A stretch of DNA of 64,000 nt from Rhodocollybia butyracea (GCA_015501585.1 JADNRY010000129.1:1-64000); one strand, 5' to 3'. Shown: positions 20,369 to 33,528, numbered from the stretch's first letter. Notes: a model not told the origin generated them from the sequence alone. Translations and numbers: made by a program.

Positions 20369-22141
20369 TCAAAGGCTTTCGGCAACAGCTCCCAAGGCAA
20401 GCGGTACAGCGGATGCTGATTCGGTACCCGCAAGGCTTGTGATGATTGCTTTATTCTCGTCAAGCGCCTCCAAAAACTTGGTTCCACCAATGGTCGGGGA
20501 CATCGGACGTTCGAGACATACGGCCTCCTGATTCTTCTTGGACAAATCGACCAGCTCAGCCGCAGAGGATTCTTCGTCAGATTCGTCAGGTGCGGCATTG
20601 ATAGACGGAGTCTTGATATGAGGATCAACAAGTGCGGTAGTGGCAGCGTGCACGACAGGGATAATTGGAGCGGACGTAGCAGCATCCTCTTTGACTGGAG
20701 TCGCGTCGGGGAAGCTCTCCGTTGTCCAAGTGCTAGGAATCAGCGCGACAGGGAGTAGCCAGGTTGCATTGAGTATAACGCCGTAGCCTATTGAAAGTCA
20801 ATGATGATATGTTGCACCTAGACGACGTCTATACTCACCGGAATCATAGCCCTTGACGACACCCCAACTACAAGAAATGAATGTCCCGATGTAGCTGAGG
20901 TACGGGACGATTTTCTTCAAAAGCAAGACCAGCGGCTGCAAAGGAGCGGGGAACACCATAGTTGGGATATTCGCGAATAACCATGCCAAAGCAGACGAGA
21001 GTAGCGCTGCGCGTTTGACGATATCGACTTCTCGCTCGTTCAAAACATTCATCATTGGAGGCGGTAGGAATCTTGACGAGACATTAGTACACACAATGAA
21101 AGAACAAGAGATATAGTTCAACTTACATGCGATAGCCCCACCAAGTGGCCTCGATAGATATCTTCGTCTTAGATGGTAGCCATGGATTCTTAACAGTAGT
21201 AGTCGGAGTCGGGGCCGGTTTCGTAGTCGGACCATTGGCAGTTGTGGAAGTAACAAGAGAGCTAGTCGAGGGCGGAGTAACTGGACTGTGTTTCTGGAAA
21301 GGCCACCATTTCCACGCCGCGGTATGTACCGCGTTCGTTTCGCCACCAGCTACCGACTGTGTGGAATGAACGGGAGGTCTTGATTCTGCGATTTCTACCT
21401 CATCGCCTTTGGCGGGTTCAAGAGGAAAACAAAGCATGACACTTGTAAAAGAAAGGAGAGGAGTAGTAGTGCTATCGTCCGGTCTGCTGGTTTTTCCGGT
21501 GGAATCTCCCGCTGAGCTCTCTCGGTCACTAGTCGGAGGAGCGAGAGAGAGTAAGATGCTCCATACGGTAGGCCATTCTTGCTTTTTACCATTCATGATG
21601 GCAGGACTAGAAAGAAGGTTGACGAGACGTTTGTCCTGGATGTGGATCGCCGAAGGAGGAGGGGCCGGACATCCATGAGCAGGAGGAGACGTAGGAACAG
21701 GTTCCGGAGTATCAGGCGAATGCGAAGGATTTCCAATAGCGGGCAAGGAAGAAATCAACTCGCGAATTTTCTGAGCAAGGAATCCAGGATCGTCGTTGTC
21801 GTCGCTGTCGGCATCCGAGGATTCATCTGCGGAAACTAGGTAACGAACATTCAAACTTGACTCGGCAGAATTGACTACAGCGGGTGTTTCCTCCGAAGAC
21901 GAATCACTTAGAGGATGTCGATGAGGACTAGAGTTTCTTTATGACCTTTGAACTTGGCGAGTTGCTTGAGTCGCTTGAACCTGGGGAATTTAGGCCTGGG
22001 AGAACGACTTTCCGCTGGTTCGACGACGGTGGGCTGCTCTGAGGAAGAGTGAATCTCTATGGCGATGTCGGTCACCTCAGGAGACTTTTCAGCGAGGTGA
22101 GTATGGTCATCCCCAGCTGGTTTAGAATCCAGAATAGACAT
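20369..22141 (-). CDS. Unknown multi-pass membrane protein, Ser/Pro-rich N-terminus
   Basis: I do not recognise the family. On the minus strand, exon 1 starts at the ATG at 22141 (MSILDSKPAGDDHTH). Later exons encode an Asp/Ser/Pro/Thr-rich region, then a block of about three hydrophobic segments (with LAWLFANIPTMVFPAPLQP and VPYLSYIGTFISC). A further hydrophobic segment (NATWLLPVALIP) and a cytoplasm-like acidic tail ending SAVPLALGAVAESL follow. The intron starting at GTAAGT near 21126 and the one starting at GTGAGT near 20838 are clear. The first intron (about 21886-21966, donor GTCATA) is chosen because it joins the frames. A degenerate copy without the first exons lies at 55.5-56.2 kb on the other strand. 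Confidence 0.65.
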
Positions 22142-23169
22142 GAAGGAAGGAAGAAAGAAAGCGATTGAGAATTGGCAGACGCCAAGGTATCGATCGGGAA
22201 CTGAAGTACTGACGTGCTTCTAGCTATGTCATTTCATCGCCGTGCTAAAAGACTTTTTTTTTCCACCACGGATGGAAAGAGATGGAGACTTATATAACGT
22301 AGTTACAATTCAAGGTAAGCCCGAGAGAAAGAGGCAAAGGAGCAGATTTAGACTGGCGCTCGATACCATTTTCGTACTTTAAGCGCCTGAACGTATACTG
22401 CTCGAAACTTGGGCACAAAACCAGTTGCACATCATACCACTAACTAATCAAGGAACGACTGGTCATGGAAAGGCAGAATGATACGAAAAAAAGCTTCATA
22501 GCTACATATCTTTCAAGAGTATTTGACCGTTGCGTGCCAATGTCTGTCGCGGAGCACAGGCGTCGACTGGGCGTCGAGACTATCAAGGCAGGATGAATAC
22601 AATCGAGGCGAACCAGACCCACCATCGATCTTCAGTCAGGTACATTTCAGTCAGGTACATTATCGTCGAAAGTGGGACCTGGAAGAGGACGCATACTGAG
22701 CAGGTGACATCTTACCTTCACCAACATGATCCACTGCCATTTGCATCATAACTATGCCATCTTCAGCGACTTTGAGGGATGATCCAACAGTCCAACCACC
22801 ATCAGAGTAAGGGCCAAACAATCAAGAACATGAGTCCTGACAATCAACTCAAACTCCTGTTCAAGACGTCAAAATACAGCTCTGGCGGTTGTGATATCTT
22901 CGATTGAGCCCAAACTTGTTCATGGGCGGTCGGAAAGGTGAGTCTCAAAGAAGCTCGGTTCCACTTTCGTACTCTAAGAGCCTGAACCCGAAACTACCTA
23001 CGATAAATCATCAACGTCAAAACTATACCAGAGATAACGAATAACTACTATACAGTTAATTAAAGAACCAAAAAATGGTTGGTCACGAAAAAGCAAACAA
23101 AGCAATATGGATACATCGGAACGAACGTTTCCCGCGTTCGAGCAAAACAAGAAATTTAAAAAGGCTACT
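22142..23169. other. Duplicated intergenic segment
   Basis: The 22175-22400 part matches 13600-13790, right of the copia element. The 22840-22920 part matches 55300-55370 in reverse. No gene is seen. Confidence 0.55.
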
Positions 23170-25475
23170 TCATGCGTCTTCTCTTTCATCCCATGTAGCA
23201 GTGATAGGAGTATCTGTATACATCCTGTTGTATTGCTGAGCGAGTGCCATGGAGCCAGTCCTTTCCACTGATGCAAGAAGCAGAGGTCGCAACCGCGCAG
23301 ATGCTGACGGATTGGGGGAAGCCGTGGGCGACGGGAAACTGGGTTTGACAGCACTGAGCATCAGTTGGTTGCGGGTGGCACTGGGAATGGACCCATCAGC
23401 ATATTGTTTTGCTGCCCAGCCTGTTATATCCAGGTCACCTGATACTGAAGACGACGTAGAGACTCCCGAAAGACGTATCCCATCATCGTAGGCATAAGGT
23501 GTTAAAAATGGCCGAGAAGATGTAGGACGTGATATGGGGGAGCTTCGAGGTGAATAATAAGATGCAGTCTCGAGGATCAGGGGTGTAGGCGTAGGGCGAC
23601 GAGGAGGGATGGGAAGGCTACTGGAGGTGTATGACGAACATTCGGATTGGTCTCGATTGTGATCAGATACCCGAGTAGGAGGACGAGAAGCAAGCATACT
23701 GCCTGGAGCTTCGACTACGATACTTTGATTCAGCATAGAGACTGGCGAGATTTGCCGATTTATATCTTCTGAGGTGATATAACGGTTTTTATCTCCGATG
23801 TCTGCAGTGCGTTCAGGGTACGAGACCACACTCTCGGAATTATAAGATGACGTGGAAGCCAGAGACGAGCCGCCGCGGTATTCCTTGATCATAGTTTCAG
23901 TCAGGTTGAGTTGCAAAGGGCCTTTCGATTCCCTTGTAAACCGCTTGAAAGTCTCCGCGGTACCGAAGCTTTCTAGATCCCCTTGATATCCAGTTGTTGA
24001 CTTGGCCTCGAACGCAGGACCGAGAATCCTGAACGTGTTGAAAAGAAGAAAAGCGTCGGTAACACCTTCGTATACTATGGTTAGTAATTGGCACAGAGAT
24101 GGTGTACTTGAAAATACCTAGAGCGAACCAACAGACGAAAGCAAATACCACCGACTGGTAAGGAACCACGAATCCCCGGAGCGTCAAAAGCCGAGTCACA
24201 GAATAAGGGACAAGGAGTAGAATGTAAGCTACAAAATAAGTTTGAAATCCATAAGTTTTCGATTTCATAAGCAGACTAACCCGCAGGGTACCTGAGCATA
24301 GCGCATTTAGGTCAATTTAGGTGAAGATGCCGGTTCGGTATGGACTCACCATAGCATACTTCGAGCGATGCTTCCAACGAATTTTTGATAAGTGGAGTTT
24401 GAACGATCCCCTCCCCATCGCTGCTCAGGATTGAGCGTTAAACTCACTCTACCCTTGATGACAAGAATACCGCGTAGAACTAGAAAGATAAGGGTGTACA
24501 ATATAGCTGATAGTACGGCAGCTACAAAAATCTGCACCGTGGTCAACACAAAGTGATGAACAGAATAAGAGTCACTTTACAGGAAGGATGTGAAAGAACA
24601 GCATATGCCTCGGAAAGGTGACCCTTATGCCACAGGAAAGTCCAGAGGGTCCATAAACCGGTCCCATTTGCCGAATAAGGGGGAGAATGGCTAAGGATTG
24701 AATCAGAAGTGCGCATTATACTAGACAGATACCTACCAATGACTATCGAGACGGCCCAACCAAAGAGTATGGTGGGAATATACACATAGGCCGACTGCCG
24801 CATTCGAAGAACCAGGGAATTGAACGTGTGAACTGTCAACGAGAGTCAAATGCAGGCTACGAAAAAATCGCTACCCGACGAACTTGCAATTGCGACTGTA
24901 AAGTATGCCACTGTGTAATATCCCAAGGTGAGTTAAACGAAGGCGAGAGACTATTTTTGTTACTCACCTGAGATATTCCCGATTTGCATTACGACGGCTT
25001 GGAAAATCATTCAGATACGGAAAAAACATGAACGAAAGCAAATAGACCTTGGGAAGTACAAAGAGCATCTATAACGAATAGTTTGGTTTGAATTTTATAC
25101 AACAGCTAATCACGACTTACTATCTGTGATGGCGCGGTTTACCAAGAAGGGTAAGCCCATAAGTCCAGCCAGTGCATTTATCATGTTGGCAACAAGCAAG
25201 CAAGCAGCATAATATCCAAGTTGAGTGTTGAAAAATGACTGCGCAACGTTCTCTCCAAGAAGTCTGAGGACACCCAACCAGGAGACACGCAAAAATATGC
25301 AAACCAAGGCTAACGTGGAAAGGATCGCAAAGGCGTTGACTACCTGCAGAAATAAATCAAGATCTGTGTACAAGACACTAGGGTCTTAATCACATACAAT
25401 AGCACCAGCCATTTCATTGGAAGGAATTGGTACAACCGTACTCTTGAGGACCGCATGTATTGTCTGATTCTCCAT
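23170..25475 (-). CDS. Fungal 7TM receptor-like protein with long Ser-rich tail
   Basis: A multi-exon gene on the minus strand starts at the ATG at 25475 (MENQTIHAVLK, with a possible N-glycosylation site). Seven hydrophobic helices can be placed: NAFAILSTLALVCIFL; GYYAACLLVANMINALAGL; FTVAIA with HTFNSLVL; YIPTILFGWAVSIVI; VAAVLSAILYTLIFLVL; VAYILLLVPYSVTRLL; YQSVVFAFVCWFALG. The loop PVYGPSGLSCGI also lies in an exon of its own. A cytoplasmic tail of about 250 residues, rich in Ser, Thr and Pro, ends at the stop near 23170. The layout resembles fungal GPCR-like proteins of the cAMP-receptor/Git3 type. A ligand cannot be inferred. Small exons between 24540 and 25010 are placed with moderate confidence. 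Confidence 0.68.
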
Positions 25476-25936
25476 TGCAAGAATACCAGAGAAGCGACAG
25501 AATTGGTGACCAAGAAATTGAACGCCAACAACTGGTCGTCCAGCGCCGGTCGTCGAAAAGAAACGAAAGGAAACCGCTCCTGAGCGAAAGAAAAGTTGCA
25601 GTGAACGAAAGGAAGAAACTTGCACTCTCGATTGCTCTTGATTGCCGTTAAGTATCTATGTACAGGCAATCTGAACCTTAAGCGCCTAAGCCTTAACTAC
25701 CGAGCGATCTGTAATGGAAGCTAATGGAAGATCTGAACAACCGATGTTTCTTTCCTGTTTAGCAACCAGTTCAGTAGTAACGAATACAGAGCTAACAACC
25801 GGAATGATAATGAACCGCGCTGATGATTTACAGAAGATTTACAGCTGTTATGTACTCCTTGATATCCTAAAATTGATAAAATTTAACGACACGCTACCAA
25901 AAGATCGCAAGCAAGTACTACGTACATCATACATCA

Positions 25937-28407
25937 TCAGGCTGTCCGATTGAAAAACTTCTCAATTCCCTTGGTCCCGTTATCTTTCTGTTTAGGCTTC
26001 CTGGATATCTTGGACATCTCCGGCTCTACGTGACGGGCAACTGATTGAGCAAAGTGAAAGTCGCTATGCTCGTTCTTCATAGCCTCTATAGCCAATGTTC
26101 TCTCATTCATGTCCGTGTTCGACTGTAGCTTAGCGGGCAGTGAAAATGTCTTGTGGCATTCTGAACATGTGAAAGAGACACCGATAGATGCAGTCGAATC
26201 TCGATGTCGTTTCGTTGACTTGGGACGAGGAGTGTCAACTTTGTGTTCGTGTTGGGAAATATCATTTATGTCCTCACGGGGACGTTTGATACCAGGAGAA
26301 TTAGCGAAAAAGCCGTCGATGCTTTGCTGACTTTCATCAAGAGTATCGATACCAGTGAAACCTAAAGAAATCAAGGTGATTTTGATGGGGCCAGAGACAT
26401 TGGCTACCAGCTCCTTCCAGAGTCTTCCCCCAGCTGCAGCAATAACGTCCACATTGACCTCTTTCGTGAATGGAAAAGGTGCCTGCTTAGACCGCCTTGT
26501 TTCGTATCCTAAATGTAATACCCTTAAGAAAACAAACGAGGTCAAACAGGGACCCTACCATTTCCTACGTTTAGAACGATAGTCTTGGGCCATAAACTGG
26601 GTCTGGCCCTTCGAGCGTCGTTCAGTCTCAACGATAGTTCAGCGGCAAGGACACGGATCCAGTGCGGACCATCATCCACTCTCGTAATTGGTTTTTGAAG
26701 TGCTTTCGCGGCTAGCATACTCTTGTTCACGGGTGACTTTTCTTTGACTACATTGAAATTAAGTAAATATCGTTCGTGGAAGACACGCTGCTGACTCACC
26801 TTCGGACCTGTCGATCCCACTGTTCACCATTAGGCAACTGCATAATACACTAGATAAGCTCCCAACATACCGCAAGATTTCATATACCCATAGGGCGTTC
26901 TCGCCGAATTTGGACTGTAGCTCTTCTGAAGTGCATGAATCAATGAAAAAATTCGAGAACCTGCAAGTATAGAGGACTGACCCTGGGATATAGGGCTTCA
27001 ATTTTTTAAATCAGTTGATACCGTCGTTACTGACAAAGGCTACCTACAGCAAGTCTGCTACCGTGGAGACATCGTATTCTTTTGCGAGTGCTTTTCCCAA
27101 CTTGCCACCTAGGAACCGTATCTAGAAATTTCTTGTTAGTGGTTCATCGTAGCCGTTGGACGGATACGCACTTTCTGAAACTCAAGTGGTTTTAGATAAC
27201 CCGGAATGGCTTGATTACGTAGAATAGTCTGCAACCGATAAATTAATAGATCATAAAAGGAGGAATGTAGGACGAGTTCGACCTGAGAATTTGGTTTTCT
27301 GTACGATGCGCAGAGCTTAGCGAAGAAATTTCATTAGGAATATATTCCCTCCCCAAACGATTAAAAGGCCCTACTTTAGCTAAAAACTTGTTCCTAGCAA
27401 GGCCCTGGAGGCACAGAAAAATGAGACTTTACTTGCGCAACGTGAATTATCAACTTACAGCCGAAGTAGTGTAGCCTAGTTTGTTGGCAATGTCAACTCG
27501 TACTTTGTGCATCAATTCTGCAGCGATTTGAAGCGCTACATCATGCCAAGTAATAGGATCTGGTCCTGTCTCTTTATGAGCGTCATCGACTGCTTCAGCG
27601 TCTGCTGAGACAGGATTGATAGGTACTAGGTGCGAATGATTATCCCAATCGATTGTTGGAGGTTCAGGAAGCGGAGTGTCGGCGCCAGCTGAGGAATCTG
27701 GTGGTATCTGAGCGAGGTAGGGATACCGTTGGAGAAGGATTTGCCGTACAGGCTTTGTAAAATCGATAAAGGCTTCGTCAATAGACGCTTTCTCTGCTGA
27801 AATTCTCAAGTAATGCTAGGGTGATGTTTTAAAGACTTACCTATCTCCGCATCGGGTAGCCCTTCTTTGAACATTGCTAGAATTTTTTCACTCTCCCGCC
27901 GATAGTAATCCAATGACACCTGCCTTTCAAATAACAGCTGAATCATTTGGCAAAATAGGGCACGAGCTTACCTTGTGTGTTCTCGAATCCACATTGTCCC
28001 AGTACCCAGGCTCGGCCTCGCCTTCTTTGTAGGTGGCGACATGAATAATCATCAGCTCTGGACAACGTTCCTTGGCGTCTTTCAATTTGTGAAAACGCGT
28101 TATGCCAAATTTCCGCGCATGGTAGTTTACCGCGATGATTCCTTCCCTGTCAAGATGGTAAACATAGAGTATAGCATTTATAAAAAAGAAATAACCATTG
28201 CAAGACTACAAGAGGTTTATCTGTCACGCCCAGCCGAACCATCTCGCAAGCTGCATAGAAGGCATCGCTGTCACACAGCGCCACCACCCGAAGAGGATTT
28301 TCTAACAGATTTTGGGACAAGATATGACGATATGTCATCACTGGATCCAAGTTCGATTCGTCAAAATCCTGCGCTTTGCCCTTGCCTTTCTGATACGCCG
28401 GAATCAT
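25937..28407 (-). CDS. RAD30: DNA polymerase eta (translesion synthesis)
   Basis: Multi-exon on the minus strand, starting at the ATG at 28407 (MIPAYQKGKGKAQD). The Y-family core shows TYRHILSQNLLENPLRVVAL, CDSDAFYAACE (first catalytic carboxylates), NYHARKFGITR, and SIDEAFIDF (catalytic D and E). Then come the little-finger/PAD parts GLARNKFLAK, ASYRKPNSQ, FLGGKLGKALAKEYDVSTVA and GPHWIRVLAAEL. The C-terminus has a UBZ-type zinc finger (FTCSECHKTFSLP with HSDFHF) and a PCNA-binding PIP-like box (GIEKFF) just before the stop. Pol eta bypasses UV dimers. All exons read appear intact, with introns of 50-70 nt. It is a single conserved gene and is not part of the duplications. Confidence 0.93.
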
Positions 28408-28580
28408 GGGAGTTCGAGACAAGTGATTATGACAACACGTGATTGAGAGAGATGATATCACCCGCTTTGATGCTACCAGCGAACAACGTTTCTTCGCTGG
28501 TCTTATTGTTTCTCCTCTAGAGTCTAATATACACACTGTTATGATACATAATCAGAAGGGTCTTCAGACTCAGAGTTGCA

Positions 28581-30405
28581 TTATCTGGAGTGTCTCGGAA
28601 TGCAAGTAGGATGAGGATCTTGGGCTTGAGTGAGCCAGTCCGACTCATTGACTGCTGGAGTTTCACCTGGAATCAGGTAAGGTGATATGGGGAGATAGCA
28701 CATCTCCTAAACAACCAAGTTAAGAGATAAACCAAAGATCAATTCACAGCACTTACATTTGTACTACAAGCTGGCTTGCATTTGAGCCAGACACTCCAGT
28801 CCAACCAGGATATCAAAGAATTGATATCTTTCTTCCACTTCTCATGTATTTCCTGCAGTGTAATGGTAAACTCAGAATCGTTCTGTTTATTTCCTATCTG
28901 GTGATTTACACCGTCCGCCCACATGCTAGTAATTGTTCTGCAAATCTCGCGGGTGGTAGCTTGGAGAGCAGAAAGCATGAGTCGCTCCGAGGGCGTGAAT
29001 GTAATTTGAGCTGAAAGTGACAAAGGATAAGCAGTAGCGCAAGCATTATACACCGGGAGAGCCCATGATTTCTCTCCCCTACAGCCGTCAATGATCGGAT
29101 GAGCCGCTACAAAGTCGTACGGTTGGGTCATTCCCCTCAATTGTAAAAATACTGCACGCATTCTGAGGAATAGATCTTTGCTCGAGCGAGTCGCAGTATT
29201 GAGATCAAGTTGAACCAGTTCCAGGCGATCAGCATAGCGCTGGACGGTTGTGTGAAAAAGCGACGCCCAGTCTAATCCGCTAGTGGGGTTTGACCACTCG
29301 CCATCAACTGCCGACTCGACTCGAGCCTTGACAGTGTGAATGTCGGATTGACTGATACCTAGAATCCGGTGTTGGAGTCGATGTTGACCGAATCTCTGTT
29401 CAGCGAGACTAGGTGAGATGGAAAGGTCATAAAATGAGACCAAACGATGGAGATATAACTGAACGCGAGTTTCTCCAGGATATTCATCCAATCGTCTTGA
29501 AGCAATTATTTCTCCCATTCCGAACACATCTAATGGAACGCCAATCTGCATTTTTGGCCGTTCCAAGAGCGAGTTATTTTCAGGCTGCAAAGGAGAATAT
29601 GGGATTTTGATATGATGCATCGAATCAAGTCGCAGACCAGCGGAAAAGTCGCACAACATGACTTCGCTGGATACATATCTCATCAGTAAGTGGTCGTTTA
29701 CCCGCAGAAGGTCGCCTTACTACGTTGTGTGAAGTCTAACATTACTAAAGTCAGGTTACTTTTACATGGACAATGAAGTTGCTTTTTACCTCACAAAGCC
29801 ATCTATTTTGAATTTTTCTCCCCATCTGCAGAGATCGACGATTCTCTCCTGCTCAGCATGATTTTTTCCAGGTATTACCTTTTCCCATGCAATGACATCC
29901 TGACTATCAATAGTTCCGGGGCCATCTAGAAATTTGAGCGAACTGTAGCCGTCAAAATACAGCACCTTTAACGGTCGTTCGACTGTCAGCGTTAAATGCC
30001 AACAACCTTTGCGTTCCATGGAAAATAATCCACAATATAGAGTCGAAAGCTCAGAATCAAGAGCTGTCCATTCCGGCGTTGCGGGAATTTCAGGAATGCC
30101 TGCACCATGATATAACGAGGTACCTGGGGGGATGATCCCTGGGACAATAGTGTGTCCTACATAAATTCTCAAGTCAAAATATGCACCTAAATATTGCAAT
30201 TAAACAGACCATTCTTATATCTCCGGTGAGGCCATCCTAATAACAATGAGTGCACTGTATTGAAAACTAGATTGGCCGTGTCATTTGGACTTGGTCTGAT
30301 TTCCAAATCATTCCCGACGTTAAATTGCGACACAAATTGAGATGCTCTGGTGGTCGCGAGCCAGTTCAGCAGCAGCAGTCTAGTTATAGACAAGAAAGCA
30401 AACAT
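28581..30405 (-). CDS. Conserved fungal protein of unknown function
   Basis: Minus-strand exons run about 30405-30209 (N-terminal hydrophobic segment, then RPSPNDTANLVFNTVHSLL), 30148-29786, 29683-28757 and 28706-28581. Readable motifs include HTIVPGIIPPGTSLYHGAG, CWHLTLTVERPLKVLYFDG, DVIAWEKVIPG, CRWGEKFKIDGFVR, EVMLCDFSAG, YPGETRVQLYLHRLVSFYD and SSERLMLSA-like text near the C-terminus. I recognise this pattern as a protein widespread in Agaricomycetes and never assigned a function. The terminal exon is chosen because GTAAGT at 28756 would otherwise leave a short tail. I chose the ATG at 30405 because a longer frame would overlap the divergent oxidoreductase gene. Confidence 0.75.
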
Positions 30406-30527
30406 GGAAGCTCGGTGTACAAGTAAGTATGTAACGATATGGACATAAATCAAGGGTCGTCGCAGCAGACGGCAAGAATGATGATAAGATAAGATAAAAA
30501 TTAACGGCCCCAATCGGTGTGAAAAGT
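30406..30527. promoter_or_regulatory. Short shared divergent promoter
   Basis: Only 122 bp separate the start of the minus-strand conserved gene from the start of the plus-strand oxidoreductase gene, so the two are likely co-regulated from one region. No TATA consensus is evident. Confidence 0.45.
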
Positions 30528-33034
30528 ATGACAATGCGCCTCTTTCGTTCTTTGTCATTATCAACTTCTAAATTCTCATCTTCACTGCGACGTTCTCATC
30601 AACAAATGGCTGCGAAAACTATAGCTGTCCTCGATGAACACGAGCTTAAGGATGGCCAAATGTACAAGGCTCTCAGAAGCATACTGTGGCGCTACTAACG
30701 AATCATTTCATCTAGGAAAGAAGTCGATTTTGAAAAGGGAAAAGTCCTCGTTGCGCGCCTAGGAGATAAAATCCATGCTACAAGCGCATTTTGCACGCAT
30801 TATGGCGCGCCGCTTGCGAAAGGTGTACTTACTGCTGACGCCCGAGTCGTCTGGTATGTACATGAGATCACCCGGACGCTTTATAACTAATTGAGCTATG
30901 CGATAGCCCCTGGCATGGAGGTTAGTCTTGACTTTGTTTGTTTTGATCGAAGCTAAACTCCTTTCAGCTTGCTTCAATCTTTGTACCGGCGACATTGGTT
31001 GCATGTTTCTAACTATCAATATAAACGTCTACTAATTAGGATCAGGGAAATAGAGGATGCTCCTGCACCTAGCGCACTCCATTCATTCAAAGCACACATT
31101 GAAGGCGGCAAGATCCACGTAACAGCCAACCCGGACTTTGCTTTGAAGGACAATCTGTCCAGACCTCCGAAGCTGTCAACAGCCGGGTTAGTCTACCCCA
31201 GAAAATACATATGACGAAGCTAATATGATGCAGCTTTGACGCTGTAGGCAAAGGCACGGTTATCATTGGAGGCGGATCCGGAGCCTTCCAAGCCGTAGAA
31301 AGCTTACGAGAGGTAATCATCGCAGTATGACTTAAAATCCATATCCTAATGATATTTCTTGTCAGCACGGATACAAGTTCCCGATTACCATCGTATCAAA
31401 GGAGCCTTACGCACCAATTGATAGGTATGATGCGATCCCATATCTTCCTTTCTTAAGCCAACCCGGGCTGTATAGGACCAAACTTAGCAAAGCTCTTATC
31501 ACGGATGCGTCGAAGCTCCAGTGGAAGACGCCTGCAGACTTGAAAATCAAATATGGAGTTAACCTCAGAGTCTCGTCTACGGTTACCGCCGTTGAGTTAC
31601 AAGACAAACGAGTCATCCTGGACGATGGTAAAGATAACATCGTCTATGACAAGCTTGTGATCGCGCCGGGTGGCACGCCTCGCAAGCTGCCTATCCCAGG
31701 TGTCGATCTCGAGAATGTGTACACATTCCGTGGCGTTGAGGATGCAAAAAAGGTTGACACTGGTATATATCTTTCACTAGTATCTGTAAATCCTGTTGAT
31801 TTTGACTTTGTTGTTTCGCAGCTGCATCCGAAGGAAAGAAACTCGTGGTTATTGGAAGCTCATTTATCAGTATGGAGCTGGTGCTCGCACTTTCCAAACG
31901 AAAGCTGGCTTCTATCGACGTGATCGGCATGGAAGAATTTCCCTTTGAGATGGTACTTGGTAAACAAGTCGGCGCTGGTTTGAAAAAGGCACGAACATAC
32001 TTTTTTTTTACTGTATCCGGCTTCTGTTGATGACTTCTTAGTTTTACGAATCGCAAGGTGTAAAATTCCACATGCAAACCAAAGTCGAAAAGATAGTTTC
32101 TCAAGAAGACAATCCGTCTCTGGCTAGCGGTGTTATGGTCAACGGCGAGACTCTCCCTGCCGATTTTGTCATCATGGGAGTCGGTGTAGCTCCTGCCACG
32201 GAATTCCTCAAGGGCAGCGGTATTGAACTGGAAAAGGACGGTGGTATCGAGGTTGATGAATGCCTTCGGGTTGTGAAGCTCCCGGCAAATGTCGAAGGCG
32301 TTTTTGCCATCGGTATGTAAAATTTTTGTGGAACCCTTTTTCGCGTGCTAATGAAGATTAATCAGGCGACGTGGCAATCTACCCCCAAGGCGGGGACCTC
32401 GTAAGAATTGAGCACTGGAATGTGCGTGTGTATTCTTCCGGGGCTTGTAGCCTTATATAGACCATCCTCGCAGGTTGCCGGGAATCATGGGAGAGCTGTA
32501 GGAAAGACTATTGCTGGAGATTCACAGCCTTTCGTAAAGACTCCCATCTTTTGGAGTGCACGTTAGTGTCCAAGCTTTATACTCATCCTATGCTGAGTGT
32601 TTTTCATAGAGGGTCTTCGGTACTGCGGATATGCAGTTGGGCACGACGATATCATTATCAAAGGAGATCCGGGAGAAATGAAGGTTCGACATTTGTCATC
32701 TGGCTTAATCCAGCAATTGAAAACGCTGATAACGCATAGTTCATCGCCTACTACGTTAAACAAGGCAAGGTTGTTGCTGTCGCGAGGTGGGTTTCCTGGG
32801 TCATGCCCGAATATGCCCTCTAAGCGTGCGTTCTTTTCAGCATGCAAAATGATCCGGTGGTCAGCGCAGCCTCTGAGCTCCTGCGATTGGGTCTGATGCC
32901 GTCGCCGGAAGATATTAAAGCTGGAAAGGCATGTAAAATTTGTAGGCCTGCTAAGTGTTCATTCTGACCGATCTGTCTAGGATATACTAACGGTCGACAT
33001 ATCGAGTATTAGCTCCCTGCCGAAAGTCGAATAA
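30528..33034 (+). CDS. Rieske-type AIF-like NAD(P)H/FAD oxidoreductase
   Basis: Multi-exon, starting at the ATG at 30528 with an Arg/Ser-rich N-terminus (MTMRLFRSLSLSTSK) that looks like a mitochondrial presequence. The Rieske 2Fe-2S ligands are CTH in FCTHYGAPL and CPWHGACF. The flavin fold follows: the FAD motif IIGGGSGAFQAVE, then PYAPIDR and KLVIAPGGTPRKLPIPG. The NAD-binding motif is VVIGSSFISMELVLALSKR, and the second FAD motif leads to NVEGVFAIGDVAIYP. A C-terminal domain ends SSISSLPKVE. This is the AIFM3/AIF family (Rieske plus Pyr_redox_2 plus Reductase_C), linked to mitochondrial redox and cell death. About a dozen short introns of 50-60 nt are present and no lesion was seen. Confidence 0.9.
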
Positions 33035-33528
33035 TCGCATGTTCGGTAGCACTAGCGACTCAGTTGAGGCGGTACGAAATCTGCCGCTTGCGGTAAGGAA
33101 TCATCATCGTAAAACCAAATAACTGTACTTGTATTTCTGTAACAGTACACATCTTGTACCATATACACGCGTCTCTGATATGCAGCTCTGATATGCAGGT
33201 GCTAATCACCGAAGGACGCCAGTGTGTCAACACCGTCCACATTGAGATATTATTGAGCATCAAACGCCTGTGACTCTAAAGCTCACTGTGTGGGAGCTGG
33301 GTGGATGCAAGGTTGCGGTGCTAGTTGAATCGATAAAACTCGGTGTTTCCCAGTGGGATGCATGTGTACATAGGTATGTAATGTCGATACCTGTTTCACA
33401 GCCACGATGAAGAACTATGAAGAACCATATGTTGACACTGGCGTAAGATATATAAGACTCGACACAAAAACAGCCCAAAAACTCGAAAAGCAAGCAGAAA
33501 AAGCCCATTCTCAGAGACCTTTACCCCA

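Noticed and set aside
30406..30564. Longer N-terminus (ATG at 30564) for the conserved minus-strand gene
   Set aside because: It would overlap the start codon and presequence of the divergent oxidoreductase gene; the ATG at 30405 is preferred.
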